Assembly (NCBI RefSeq): GCF_029784165.1
Contig: NC_073696.1
Location: 6,572,001-6,636,000 of the forward strand
Length of the DNA stretch: 64,000 bases
Source: Wyeomyia smithii
Taxonomy: Eukaryota > Arthropoda > Insecta > Diptera > Culicidae
Direction of reading: 5' to 3'
Every line of letters begins with the position of its first letter. Positions within the stretch are counted from its first letter, which is position 1. This document shows, piece after piece, positions 23,581-34,951 of the stretch. Below the pieces are notes generated by a model. The model did not search any database, was not told where the DNA came from, and worked only from the letters and a program-made list of their open reading frames with translations. The translations under genes were made by a program, and so were the position numbers.

Positions 23581-24325
23581 TCTTTCGGAAAATAAATCAA
23601 TTCTAAACAATCAATCGGTGGAATTGACTGCGGATCCTTCCAACACGAATTCAGTTAAGAAATATTGACAAATCACAGAAAGGTTTTGATTGGAATAGAC
23701 AAGTAAGCTGCAAATATAAATAAAGGAAGAATAGTAGATAACCAGAAAGTAAAATGGTGGAAATATATGTATGTATGTATGTTCTAGTACACCAATTTCC
23801 GAAATCTGAAAGAAAGTTTCTGGGAAGGTAGGCCTAAACATAATCAAGGTTTCAATCAGGCTGCTACTAAATGCCACGCAGAGACTCCAGGACGAAGGAT
23901 CCAAGTGCTGGAGTGTAGCAAGTTTTGGAATTTTGGGAATCTTCCTAACGCAACAGTCTGAAGAAGCGTACCAACAGAAGATTTATGAGTATTGAGTTTA
24001 TCTCTCGCCTTAGGTAACACTCATTTAATGGGAGGAGGTGATAAAAGTAGTGATTGCTACATAAAGTCTTCGTTTTGCATAAAGAGATGATTATGTCATC
24101 AAACATTGAATCGGAAGTTCGGATTGTTATTGAAGCTACTCATCATCCGGAGTTTCACTATATTGTATATTTTTATGTACAGCTTAACATCGTATCTCTG
24201 TGGCAAATGCTTTTTTAAAGATGGCTTGTTTTGCAACCATACTGTTAACAAGGTTTAGTTTTAGGTCGTATAAGTTAGCACAGTTAACGTCACTACGGAG
24301 TCGATAGAATCTAGCGTTGAACCAG

Positions 24326-24534
24326 TCAGGATTGACTTGTGCAGATTAGCACTATAAGCAGAACGAGAGCGGAAACCATTCTACGGGACAGAGTCGTCCG
24401 GGAAGCGGTAGAATTTTTGGTTCTCAGTATCAAATCTCGAAACTTGTTCTGTTGGCTGATGGTTGAGTCTTTAGTGTTTGGGTTAGTTTCCTCCAGAATT
24501 ATCGTCGGCGGTTCATCCAGGATTGTTATCTTAC
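24326..24534 (-). CDS. Ig gene last coding exon: stalk and hydrophobic C-terminus
   Basis: 209 bp including TGA at 24326-24328; acceptor 'cttgtcattag'. It encodes a Thr/Asn/Ser-rich stalk (EETNPNTKDSTISQQNK) and ends RRMVSALVLLIVLICTSQS. A hydrophobic tail with almost no cytoplasmic part, after a small-residue-rich stretch, is the pattern of a GPI-attachment signal. A single-pass membrane anchor is the alternative. Confidence 0.85.
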
Positions 24535-27500
24535 CTAATGACAAGATGAAATTAGATTCGATTAAATCTTATGAATAAGTAACTCACTCATCCTTTTCTG
24601 AATTTTCACGGCCTCCTCGGAGACTCCCAGCTCATTTTTGGCCACACATTTGTAAATTCCAAAGTCACTGTTTCTCTGCAGATGCACGACGATTTGCATT
24701 GCTACTCGGTAAACATTCTCGGAGAATTGTTTGACTTCGCTGACACCTTCCGGAAAGCATAAAATAGAGGAAGGGAAAAGTTCTAATTAATCGATCAATT
24801 TTGCCGCAATGACGACGTCCTTCGCCTACCTGGTAGAATGATTTCACCCTTTCCCCGTTGCCAGTAGGTAATTGGATCCGGATGGGATTCGGTAAAACAT
24901 TCCAGCGAAACGCGCTGTCCTATTTCGGCCGTGTATTGCCGTATTGGCACCCTCACTATCGGAGCAACTGTGGGTCAGAGGAAAAGAAAAACAACAAGAT
25001 AAACAGTAGTAGGTATGGATTGTGTCGTGATTGGAAGCATAACTACTTACAGTCCACAGTAACCATGATCCGTTTGCTCACGGTCGGTGAGACGCCATTC
25101 GACGCTATGCAATGGTACGCTCCGGCATTATGTCGCTGAACGTTGAAGATATTCAAAACAGAACCGTCGTGGGTGGTGACTGAGAAACCGAGAAAAGGGG
25201 GTGAAAGAACAGAACCGAGAAATTAAGTTAATCGCTAATAAATTCATCGCACCACGGCACTAATTAACAGCAGTCGCAAAAACTTACTTCCTGAGTTTTC
25301 CATCATGGCGAGGGCCTTTTCGCCGGCGCGCTTCCAGACGATTGCCGGCTCCGGAACTCCGGTTGCAACGCACGTTAAGCTAACGTTCGAGCCCTCGGAA
25401 ACTGTCATGTCCTGGCTTGTTTGATGGTCGAGAATGTCTGGGGGTACTGAGTGTAATTTGCTGTTAGTAATTTGCTTTGTGGGAAGAAAAATGTTGTCTT
25501 TTGAACCGATTAAATTATTAACTCAATAATGAAATCTCTGAGTCAGTAAATTACAGCGTATAAACCGAGCATAATTCGCTCAACCACATTTACCAAAATC
25601 GTATTAGTTTCCGATTGTCGTCTTTTCTTTGGTCCGTGTGAAAAAACGTTAAGTCCCAAAACTCAATCGGGCACTAATTGCTTAGAACTAATAAATTAAT
25701 GTTGACTGTATTTCCAAACCAGTTGAGAACGAAAAAAATCACAGGAGAGTTGTGTGCAAAGCCACGACCGCAAGGTTGAAGTAGAATACTTTTACAAGAA
25801 AGATAACCCGGCTGCTTGCGTGTCAGTCATTTTTTCTAGCAAATAAATGTTGACCGCTCATTGGCAGTATTGAAAATTCTGTGCAAATGAAGTTGAAGTA
25901 CTACTCAATTTCAGTTTGCACATATAAATACGACCTCACTGAACAGGAAAAGAACAAACTCTTTGCGGCGCAAACAAGTTTCAACAGTCAGAGTATATGT
26001 ACATGTGAATTCAAATTAAGATAATTTACTTTTGGTTAAAGCTCAGAACGAGAAAATATAAAATCTTCAATTCATTTGTTTGGTTGTCCTTAAAATGACA
26101 GTGTGTTGTTGAATTTAAAATGGATATGGAGCTGATTGCATCTCTGTGTTACGCCGATAGCAGGAGTTATGGTGAACTTGCGTATGACGAAGGCATCGTA
26201 TTACCTGTTTTATTGAATGGGAGCAAGAGGAAAATTGTAAAATTTTGTAAACATTTAACTCAAACAATATTACCAAATCGTAGTCAGGGATTTTGATAAC
26301 AAAGTTGAAGGCTGTTTTCATACTGAAAATCAGACAGCCAGCAGAAGTTTTGATTGCCAAAATCCAGAATGCTGAACAGCCGTAAAGAGAGTTGTTTATT
26401 TACCTACGGCAAGCTTCCCGCCCATCGCTCGCGTTCGCGTTCACCATGGCAGAGGCCTAACTGTCTTTGTGAACGCGTTCTAACAGAGCAGTTTGTTATT
26501 CAAAGTCGGTTATGCTGATCGCAGCCTTTGCGCTGCCCATACAGTGGGGGGTTAACTCAATAAAGTAAAAATTAGACAACTACAACAGAATTTGATTGCA
26601 TCCCGCACAGAATGCCTGCTTGTGTTAATGCCAGAAAATTATTAACCTTCAATTACTTGTTTATTTGCCTTGAAAAAGGTATTTTGTGGTTCAAAATCGG
26701 TTGCTGATCGCAACCTTCAGGCTGCCCTAACAGTGCGGGAATTAAGATACACGGACAACATGCACTGTGGAAGCTATTTCACATTCAGTAAATTAGACGG
26801 GTGCGACAGATTTAAATTGCTAGGATCCAACACAGAATACTTGCTTGCGTTGTCAAAAATTATTAACTTTCAATGACTTGTTTATTTGCCTTGAAAAAGG
26901 CATTTTGATGTTCAAAATTGGATTTTCTGATGGCAATCTTCATGCTGCCCCAACACGGGGGGAATAATGGCAGTCTGGCGACACACGTTGAGAAGAACCG
27001 CGCTGCTCCCGAGAAGTGGTGACCAACCACAGGGCAAGTAGTTTGTTTAATTTGAATGCAGCCACAGGCGCAACCCGCTGCTATTGTCCGTTACTGCTGC
27101 TGCTGCTACTGCTGTCTACGTAGTGGATAGTCCATCCAGCTCACCTTCCGACTTATGAATGTAGCTAGTTTTCGCAGAAACACTCTTTTATAGCCGAAGG
27201 GTGCTACGAAATAGGCCACGCCTTTCAGTTCAGTATTTCCATTCTCTAATGTACTTCAGACGAATTATTCCACAATTCGCATATGATTTTTGTATCCATC
27301 GAATAAACACCGATGGTGCTCTCACACACACGCAACAGTTTTAACCCGTATCTTATTGCGATTTGTAACATCAAGCGATTACGTTTGCTCGCTGTTGCGT
27401 GCTGCATCATGTTGCAACTTGGCAGCTGGGTGACGACGAAATTGTGTTCATGCTGATTGATTGGATCGACTTCATATTAGCTCTGCATAGTCGAACTGTC

Positions 27501-30500
27501 TTTGTGAATGCGGTCTAACAGGGCAGTTTGTTATTTAAAGTCGGTTATGCTGATCACAGCCTTTGCGCTGCCCCTACAGTGGGGGGTTAACTCAATAAAG
27601 TAAAAATTGGACAACTACAACAGAGTTTGATTGCATCCCGCACAGAATGTCTGCTTGTGTTGATGCCAGAAAATTATTAACCTTCAATGTTTTGTTTATA
27701 CATTGAATAAACAACACGGGGGGAATAATGGCAGTCTGGCGACACACGCTGAGAAAAACCGCGCTGCTCCTGAGACGTGGTGACCAACCACAGGGCTAGT
27801 GCTGCTGCTAAGGTAGGACGACTGCTGTTGTCGATGTCTAGAACTATTATGAGCGGCTTCATTGTTGTTGTTTAAGTTTATCTGTATTTTTATGCTTTTG
27901 TAGGGTATAATACATGTTTTTTTTTTACAAGTATAAGTGATTCACATTACTGTTTTCATCTTTGATGTGCGAGTTTTGATTTTTGTTTTACTAAGCTTTC
28001 TAATTGTAGAGATTTTGAATTTTGGATTGTCCACTTTGGTGGCGCTTGTTTGAAAGAAAAGAAAGGAAACTACTTAAAACTACTATTTACAGCTTAAAAT
28101 TACTATTTACAGCTTAGAACTAACTTAACCTACTATGTACAAACCGGTTATTAAAGCGTATTCTGAATGCTGACATTTATGTACAAATTTGGTTTTGGTT
28201 TCTGTTATTCTGGCATCTACTTTTGGAGTAACTGCTTCTTGGTGGAGATCTGTGATCCTGGTGTCATAGGGACAATCGAGGATCATCTGTAAGATTCGGT
28301 TTTGCGCAATCTGTATTTTGTTCCTGTGAGTTTGTGCACATGACTCCCACACCGGAGCCGCGTAAAAGACTGCGGGTGCAATTATTTGTTTGTAGACTGC
28401 CAGTTTGTTTGTTCTTGAGAGGCGAGATCTGCGACAAATAAGCGGGTATAGTGACCGAACCAAAGCTGAGCACTTAACCAGTGTCCTCTCCACATGCGAT
28501 CGGAAAAGAAGCTTCTCGTCGAATAGCAGCCCAAGATGGGTAACTTCGGAAGACCACTCAACCCCGGTACCGTTCATGACCACAACGCATGATGGAGGGG
28601 GCTTCAGTTTAGGGGATCGTCGATGAAGGAACATTATTGTTTGGGTTTTGGAAGCGTTGATCTTAATTTTCCAGGTGTTAGCATACTCGACAAAGGCGTC
28701 TAAGCATCGCTGAAGTTTGTTGGTGATCTCACGAGGCATTCTTCCCTTGACGGCAATTGCAGTGTCATCTGCGAACAGAAAGAGCACGCAGCCATCTCCC
28801 AGGGAAGGAATGTCGGAGGTGTAAATGTTGTATAGCAAAGGGCCCAGCAGACTGCCCTGCGGGACCCCTGCTGGGATGGAAAAAGTATTTGATAAACAAC
28901 CATTCAGCGATACCCTGAACGACCTCTGCCGAAGGTAGCTACAGATGATGTTCGTCAAATATGATGGAAAGTTGAAGGCACAGAGCTTGTATACCAGACC
29001 GTCATGCCAGACATTGTCAAACGCCTTTTCGACGTCCAACAATGCCATGGCTGTGGACTTGGATACAGCCCTGTCCCTTCTGAAGTTGTTCATCACCCGC
29101 ACCAGCTGGTGCGTGGTGGAGTGACCCTTCCTAAACCCAAACTGTTCCGGGAGTAAGTTGTTGTTTTCCTCAGCCACCTTCATCATGCGGTTGAGGATCA
29201 GTTTTTCAAACAGTTTGCCCAGCGATGAGAGTAGGCTGATCGGACGGTAGCTTGATGCTAACGTCGGATCTTTCCCGGGTTTGCGGATCGGTATGATCTT
29301 GGCTATCTTCCAAATGCTTGGATAGTAGTGCAATTCCAAGCATCTGTTGAAGATAGAGCTCAACAACAGGTGAACCCTGTTGCTGAGCTTTTTTAAGACC
29401 ATATTGAAGACCCCGTCAAACCCAGGAGCCTTCATGTTCTTAGTACTCATCAGCGCTGAGCAAACCTGTTCTGCTGTGATTTTATGTTCTTGAGGAACGG
29501 TACAGGGGGAGTTTTCGAGGTCGCGGACGCACTGCTCGACCTGGTCTTCCATTGGACTAGCCATGGTCGAGCCAAGCAAATGCGATGAGGCAATGTGATC
29601 GCCTACCGCATTTGCTCTCTCGACCGGTGCAACAAGAAGCCTCTCTCCGACCCTGAGGGGAGGAACCGGTTTGGGGTGCGATTTCAGCACTTTGGCTACT
29701 TTCCAGAATGGCCTGGAGCGGTCGTCCAAACTTTGGACTAAGCGTCCGAAATTTTCATTCCGGAGTGAGACCATCCTGGAAGCAATTTGCCTATTCAGAT
29801 CGGTCACCTCGAGCCTAATGTCCAGATCCCTGGTCCTCTGGAACTGGCGTCTACGCACATTCCGCAGTCTAATTAGCAGCCGGGTATGGGAATCAATAGC
29901 AAGGAACTTACCCCTCACAGGAACACGTCGCACACACGCCTCGTCGGCCACGTTTATGGCTCGTTGGAGACCCTCCAACGCCTGGTCGATGTTTTCCACG
30001 CTGTCGAGCGGCGGCGCCTCATCGATGTTGTTGTCCACCATTCGAGCAAAGCGCTCCCAGTCGACATGATGGTAATCTTTCCGCAGACAGCTGGCAGGAG
30101 CAACACCGTTCCCACCTCAGCAACGACAGGTTGGTGGTCTGAGCTCAGATCGTTGTGGGCCACTGGTTTGGAGAGCTCGATGTTGGCCAGGAAGAAGTCC
30201 AGGTTTGAAGGGTTCCCTGCTGGGGAGATGAAAGTCGGCCCATCCGGAAACTGCACCGTATAAAACCCATGCTGCGAGTGTTCGAAGAGTTGACGACCGT
30301 TCTGATTCTGCCGATAATTACGCCAAGCCTCGTGCCGAGCATTTAGGTCTCCCCCAACGACGAAGCGGGAGTTGGTCCTGGTGATGGTTGCCATGTCGTT
30401 CTTGAACTGCATTGCTGTACCGTTGCTGATACTACACTGGCGAGGACAGTAGACGACGATGAACCGGATGAACCCGGTAGCTGATTTGACCTCCACACTA

Positions 30501-33500
30501 AGGGCTTCGATGATGGCGGTGTGGATGTGCGGCAAGATGTTGTATTTCATCCCTTTTCTAACGATGATCGCTATACCACCCCCCCTGGAGTTGGTGCGAT
30601 CGAGACGGATCTTCAGGTGGGTCTCTGTGAGTAGACCCACGTCGATGTTGTACTTGCGGAGAAAGTCAGCAAGCTCAATGTTTTTTGCTCTAACAGAGCA
30701 AGCGTTCCAGGTGACGGTGGAGATGGGTTTAGGATCCATATTGGATAATAAATTTACCGAGCACATGGATTTGCTCGGGCTTGTTGCGACACGCACGAAG
30801 GGCATTGGTCATGCTGCTAAAAATTTCTAGCAGCTCATTCGCAGAGTACTTCTCGGACTCAGCGCTCGGTGGTGTTGTTGTGGGTGGACGCCAGTAGCCA
30901 GGGGGGGGAGGCGACCGTTGACCGGCTGACCCGCCGGATGGTGAGTGTGGAAGGTCAAGTTGCGTACGCGTACTTGGTTGCCCTGCTTGCTGGGATGAAC
31001 GCAGAGGAGGAAAATCTTCCGCCCTGAAGACCGGTGGTTTGTCTTTCTTCCTGCTCGGCTGGTTGGTTGACGACGCCTGCTTGCGGATATGTTTGAAGCT
31101 CTCTCTTTTCGGGCACTGTCGATCAGAGCTCTGGTGATCACCGCCACAGTTAGCACACTTAAACTGTACCGCACCAGCATCGTCCACAGGGCAATCCGAC
31201 GTAGAGTGGTCCTTGGCGCAGATGTTGCAACGCGGTTTGATGTTGCAGTTCCGGGTACCGTGACCGAAGTTGAGGCACCTCTGACACTGTGTAACGTCTC
31301 GACGGCCTCCTCGATAGGGCTCCCAACGGATGATAATGGAGAACAAAGAGCGGATGGCTCGCAAAGCGCTCAGTGTAACTGTCCCTTTTGGGAAATGAAC
31401 CAGAAAGAGGCAGTCTGGGTATTTCCTTTCATTTTCATTCCTGCGTTTGATCGGATAGACAGCAATTGGGGCCAATTTGTACCGATCCTTGATTTCGGCA
31501 CCGATCAGCTTGGGGTCGAAACCTGGCAAGCCTCTCATGACCACCTTGAATGGCTTCTCCCCAGGAATGTCGTGGGTGAAGAACTCAGATTTAGAATTTT
31601 TCAAAAACTTCGTGGCCTTCTCAAAATCCACCTTCGTGTGGAGCATAACCTTCGTACCGATGCCGCATAACTTATATTCAGCTGCTACGCCCAGCGATGC
31701 AAAGTCGCTAATGAGCTTGTTGAGAGGAACGTTTTTCACTACCAGCGGGGGAAGCTTCACTTTCACCGTATTGGGGCTGGCAGAATCCGGAACATCAGTC
31801 GGCCCGCCAAAATCTCTCCAACGTCGCTAACGTTTGTCACCGTGTCGCAGTCAGTCACACTTTTCGAAGTGCAACTGCTTCCGCCTGGTTTCTTCTTTTT
31901 ACTGCCTACTTCAGCAGCAGAGTTTTGTTTCGCAGGGCTCGAGCCTGCTCTTCTCTTTTTCTTTGACATCACACAGCGATGCAAGCGACGAGCTGTCGCA
32001 CAAAACGGAATAAAATTTTTAACTAACCCGGCTTTTCAGAAATAGAACTGTACTTCTCAACAGTCTGGGAGCGAATGATTTTTTTTTTTTGAATGATGAG
32101 CGGCTTCAGATGAAACAGGCTCTTTTATAGGCCAAATAGCATGTTTTCAATTGCAAGGTATATGATTCTGTCGACCGGGCTTGGGAAGCAATCATATAAC
32201 GACCAATCAGAGGTTGAATTTTTCGTTTTGACAAGGCCTTCTGTTTTCAATAGTACAATAGTGTGAATAATAAAATTACAATTATCTTATTTTGGGAAGA
32301 ATCTTAGAAGATTTTCCAATCTATTGCTGCAAGAACGAAGGAATTTCATCGAATACTAACCGATTTATTAGCATTTGAAATTGGACATATTTTTTACTTT
32401 TTTCGGTTTTAGATTTTCATTTCACATCCCTATGTAGCCGAACTTCCTGAGAGAAGTATTCTACTTCAAAACATTCGTTGCATTTTAGTCCCTAGCAATA
32501 CAGGCACACAATTCATAGCCATACCTCAGGATCTTCGTTTCAGGAGGAGGGTTTGTCTTTGAATTATAGAAAAAAATAATCAAAACCGGTTTAGGTTTCA
32601 AATTTCAACAATCAAAAAAGGGTTGTTATCATGCTCTTCCAATTATTGCCGTTTTAAGATGTTTTTACGTCAGCACTTAAATAGTTTCGCCTTTTAGAAG
32701 TTCGGAGGGCAGTGGTGTACCGAGCTCTAGCAAACACCCCCGCGAGCACGGCTGTGACTCAGTCAGAGCACTGCCGCCAAGAAAACCCTAAGATTATCAC
32801 TTGACACGAAAGTGAATGTTTTACTTCACGCCTTCTCCAGCTGAACCGTAGGAGAACAGGACACGTGACGGTTTGTTTGCGCTTTTCACTGTTTTCCTTT
32901 TCGAATTTCTTGATTTCTTTTCGCTCGCATTTCACCAACACACATGCAAACCCAACTCAGCGCTAATGGTTTATTTACATACTGTTTTGACGATTAACCT
33001 TCTCCGGTGTGGAAGGAAATTGCCTCCGACCGCAAAATTTAAATCCTAATAGGGTAACGACCCCATAACTCGCCCACTTTATTTGAGTACCCAAAATTCG
33101 CCCACCTATTTTTTTTTTCATTGTTCGCAATATAGTGGCAACTCTTAGAACCGTGTTTAAACATAAAAAAGAAACAGCTGAGATTGAAAATAAATTATTA
33201 TTTGGAATAATTCAATGACAAACCCCGTAAACAATTCGTTGTTTAGTGGGTGGGCGAATTATGGGGTCAGGGCGAATTATGGGTCCCTTACCCTACCATC
33301 CTTAGTATCTACTCAATAATTATCCTAAAGTTGGTGGTATATGAACAACATCAATAGCAAAGGTACGGTTGTGAAACTATCGCCGCGCGCGCTGAGTGTA
33401 TTTCCCCAAACGTCTTAATTCCACTCCAGCGTACAACCAATTCAAAGGCCTGGTGAAGACCTAAATCTACAAATGTAAATGGTTATGATTGAAATTTTAA

Positions 33501-34316
33501 CACCACCCACTTTTACGACGCTGCGTCGTCTGATGTTTTTCTACGGGCTTCAGGCGCCCCCCTGCAGAAGTAGAAATACAGTCGTATTTTCAGTTTCCAG
33601 TCCCCGGCCAGCTGACTTTCGCTGTCCGGGGCAATTGGAGGTAAATTATTGTCCTATCTGCTGGCACGCAAATCAGTGATTAGTGGAATTTGTAGTAATA
33701 ATATGCTGCTCCGATATTGCGGATGGAAGAGGGTTGAAAAAAAGAAAATCGGACCCATAATGTGCCCTAGCTGAATGATGGTGTGAACGTGTTTAGTACA
33801 GGGGCTGCGGTACACACACACACATACAAGGTGATGAATGTTGTCTAATTTAGGAAACCCAGCGAAAGTTTTGAAACTTTACTCACCCACAACGTTGAGG
33901 TATCCCATCTGGCTTTTCATCGGGTCCGTGTTGATCTGGCACATGTACCAGCCCTTGTCGGATTCCTTAATATCCTTGATCCTGAGCTGCCAGATCCGCT
34001 GTTCCGTGTGGGTAATCGTAATGCGCTCGCTCTTGGTAATTACCAGCGTCTCGATGGTCAGTATCGTTTGAGTGTCCACTCGAAGCCACGCGACCTGTAA
34101 CCCCGGGAAGAGATTCGATTCGATTCAGTGGGGAAATTGATTAAACGCCGCCGCGCAAACGTCAGTCCCACTTTGATCGTGCACCAGCGGAGTGCGGTGT
34201 AATTGTGCGGAAAATTACCTTATATTTGTATAAATCATGCACGGTGCAGGTCATCACGCCTTCCCGGCCCACCGGAACCGTCACATTTGAAATCGGTGCG
34301 CTGAATTTGGGATCGA
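24326..34316 (-). CDS. Dpr-interacting-protein/lachesin-like neuronal IgSF protein (5' incomplete)
   Basis: Seven minus-strand exons (34316-34219, 34094-33887, 25446-25288, 25179-25051, 24967-24830, 24746-24588, 24534-24326) join in frame into 1,100 coding bases, about 366 residues. They make three Ig domains. Ig1 has C-x-V...AWLRVD...GWYMCQIN and the NTDPMK signature. Ig2 has LTCVATG...VWKRAG...AYHCIASN. Ig3 has LECFTES...YWQRG...IYKCVAKN. A C-terminal hydrophobic tail (MVSALVLLIVLICTSQS) follows, suggesting GPI anchoring. In insects these surface proteins bind Dpr partners or act in neural and septate-junction adhesion. Every internal junction uses GT-AG. Phase is 0 after the first exon and 1 after each later one. 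The signal-peptide exon was not found. The 8.4-kb Ig1-Ig2 intron holds the Jockey element. The paralogue cannot be named. Confidence 0.92.
24588..24746 (-). CDS. Ig gene exon: second half of Ig3
   Basis: 159 bp; acceptor 'ccggaag', donor 'atga|gtgagt'. It encodes GVSEVKQFSENVYRVAMQIV, the DFGIYKCVAKNELG core with the second Ig3 cysteine, and the basic end QKRM. The 53-bp intron to the last exon is near the insect minimum. If unspliced it would stop after a few codons. Confidence 0.9.
24830..24967 (-). CDS. Ig gene exon: first half of Ig3
   Basis: 138 bp; acceptor 'cctctgacccacag', donor 'gtaggcg'. It encodes FAPIVRVPIRQYTAEIGQRV, the LECFTESHPDP cysteine region and ITYWQRGKGE. The 83-bp intron after it is short, as is common in insects. 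Confidence 0.9.
25051..25179 (-). CDS. Ig gene exon: second half of Ig2
   Basis: 129 bp; acceptor 'ggtttctcag', donor 'gtaagtagtt'. It encodes ITTHDGSVLNIFNVQRHNAG and AYHCIASNGVSPTVSKR. N-x-G-x-Y-x-C takes the place of the usual D-x-G-x-Y-x-C, leaving the disulfide cysteine intact. Confidence 0.9.
25288..25446 (-). CDS. Ig gene exon: first half of Ig2
   Basis: 159 bp; acceptor 'cactcag', donor 'gaa|gtaagt'. It encodes PPDILDHQTSQDMTVSEGSN and then VSLTCVATGVPEPAIVWKRA. The PPDI linker joining Ig1 to Ig2 and the P-x-P-x-I-x-W strand are typical of the family. Confidence 0.92.
25447..26029. other. Start of the Ig gene's long intron; nothing else recognised
   Basis: AT-rich intronic sequence between the Ig2 exon and the repeat block that begins near 26030. 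No coding or repeat signature seen. Confidence 0.4.
26030..27848. repeat. Dispersed repeat block, left part, with internal duplications
   Basis: 26030-26350 matches 36300-36605: 'cattcatttgtttggttg', 'gcgtatgacgaag', 'ataacaaagt(t/g)ga(a/g)ggctg'. Within the block, 26463-26655 is repeated at 27497-27690 (shared 'ggggggttaactcaataaag', 'gattgcatcccgcacagaat'), and 26965-27030 is repeated at 27728-27800 ('ggcagtctggcgacacacg'). A third, poorer copy covers 26656-26890. A TATA-like 'ctcttttatag' is at about 27183. The family continues after the Jockey insertion at 32109. Intronic; class unknown. Confidence 0.65.
28125..30739 (-). pseudogene. Jockey-type ORF2: APE endonuclease and reverse transcriptase, one frameshift
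   Basis: Starts MDPKPISTVTWNACSVRAKN at 30739. The endonuclease shows the N in TWNACSV, E in LLTETHLK, GGDLNARH and LSSDHQPV. Sense then shifts frame near 30078-30082 (GK / DYHHVDWERFARMVDNN) and continues to 28125. The reverse transcriptase shows MALLDVEKAFDNVW, GVPQGSLLGPLLYNIY and the catalytic LFLFADDTAIAV. A thumb region follows. There is no RNase H domain, as usual for Jockey. Catalytic residues are intact, so the single indel is the only lesion seen in ORF2. Confidence 0.92.
30729..31969 (-). pseudogene. Jockey-type ORF1 (Gag-like, zinc knuckles), one frameshift
   Basis: The likely start is MSKKKRRAGSSPAK at 31969, a basic region. The frame breaks near 31810-31830, where sense continues one frame over with DFGGPTDVPDSASPNTVKVK. 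A conserved Gag-like core follows, then three CCHC-type knuckles: CQRCLNFGHGTRNC, CNICAKDHSTSDC and CANCGGDHQSSDRQC. The C-terminus is proline-rich. The protein would bind the element's RNA. The stop at 30729-30731 lies 11 bp past the ORF2 start, the overlapping arrangement common in Jockey elements. Confidence 0.85.
32109..32480. repeat. Dispersed repeat block, right part
   Basis: Resumes the family after the Jockey insertion and parallels 36920-37205: 'gctcttttataggccaaatag' against 'gctcttgcatagcccaaag', 'cgaccaatcagaggttgaa' against 'cgacctatcagaggtcgaa', and 'tagattttcatttcacat' followed by 'ccctatgta'. It contains a TATA-like box and a CCAAT-type 'ccaatcagagg'. Confidence 0.6.
32481..33049. 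other. Intronic sequence, nothing recognised
   Basis: Part of the long Ig-gene intron. No coding, RNA or repeat signature recognised. Confidence 0.35.
33052..33293. mobile_element. Short MITE with TA duplication
   Basis: GGGTAACGACCCCATAACTC at the left and the inverse of GGGTAAGGGACCCATAATTC at the right, flanked by TA (33050-33051, 33294-33295). The right end carries a second inverted 'gcgaattatgggg'. 242 bp, non-coding. TA duplication suggests a Tc1/mariner-type parent. Intronic. Confidence 0.65.
33294..33886. other. Intronic sequence next to the Ig1 exon
   Basis: Nothing recognised apart from a short CA repeat near 33813. The donor of the Ig1 exon is at 33886. Confidence 0.35.
33887..34094 (-). 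CDS. Ig gene exon: C-terminal half of Ig1
   Basis: 208 bp; acceptor 'gttacag', donor 'gtgagtaaag'. It encodes VAWLRVDTQ... to KGWYMCQINTDPMK and ...GYLNVV. The invariant Ig tryptophan and second cysteine are present. The CQINTDPMK motif is the strongest family marker. The intron to the previous exon is only 124 bp; the one downstream is 8.4 kb. Confidence 0.93.
34219..34316 (-). CDS. Ig gene exon: N-terminal half of Ig1
   Basis: 98 bp; acceptor 'ctctcccttccag', donor 'aag|gtaatt'. It encodes DPKFSAPISNVTVPVGREG and then VMTCTVHDLYKYK, containing the first Ig1 cysteine. The exon begins with the last two bases of a split codon, proving that at least one more exon lies upstream. It ends in phase 0. 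Confidence 0.9.
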
Positions 34317-34769
34317 CTGGAAGGGAGAGAAAGAGTGAGGAAATCCGGGAAAAGAATAAAACGTCAATTAAGTTGTTTCAACCCGAATAAACGCTGCTGC
34401 ACACTGCAACTGGCGCACGAGGCCAGTGAAAAGTGCAATATTATGACGAAGAGAGGAAGGCTGCCGCGTCCCGCCGACTGTCGACTCTGCCCGAACAAAA
34501 ACACAAACTTTGACTTCGGAACTTCGATGTTGATTCTGGCACTAACGGTGTACTGAATGAGTACAAATTGTGTAAAAAAGATGCATGTTTCTTGTTTTCA
34601 TTTAAACTTTAGAATTTATAATAAGTCAAAATTAACTCAAAAGACAGCAGAACACTACATTCAAGGCGCTTTTCTTCAGATAAACTGCTTGTGTTTAAAA
34701 TAGCTTGCGACAGTGTATTCTAATTTAGCAAAGTTTTTTTGTATGAATTAAGTCAAAGCTTTTCGTTAT

Positions 34770-34951
34770 TAGTTTTTCGATGTTTAGCGAGGCTTCACTC
34801 GCTGCAATTGTATTATTGCTCCGCTTTCATTCTTGTCCCCTTATCACACAGCAGAATCTACCCTGAGTGTTTCAGACTTAAATGTCTAATTAGAAACACT
34901 ATTGTTTCGGTCCTCACTGTTTACTTGGAAATAAAAATCTGTGTGACCAGC
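34770..34951 (+). repeat. Dispersed repeat, copy 2
   Basis: Reverse-complement relative of 200-500, with LKCLIRNT in its incidental frame. It is split by the hAT MITE that follows; sequence resumes at 35897 with 'gtgaccagagttgtcgg'. Confidence 0.5.

Larger units (their letters stand above)
27862..32095 (-). mobile_element. Full-length Jockey-type non-LTR retrotransposon with 13-bp target duplication
   Basis: ATGAGCGGCTTCA occurs immediately on both sides (27849-27861 and 32096-32108), a perfect 13-bp duplication defining a 4,234-bp element on the minus strand. Order 5' to 3': short 5' UTR, ORF1 (31969-30729), overlapping ORF2 (30739-28125), and a 3' UTR with the duplicated phrase 'agctgtaaatagtaattttaa', ending in AACAACAACAA. 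Two single-base frameshifts inactivate it. The perfect duplication suggests a young insertion. It sits in the Ig gene's intron in the same transcriptional orientation. Confidence 0.92.
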
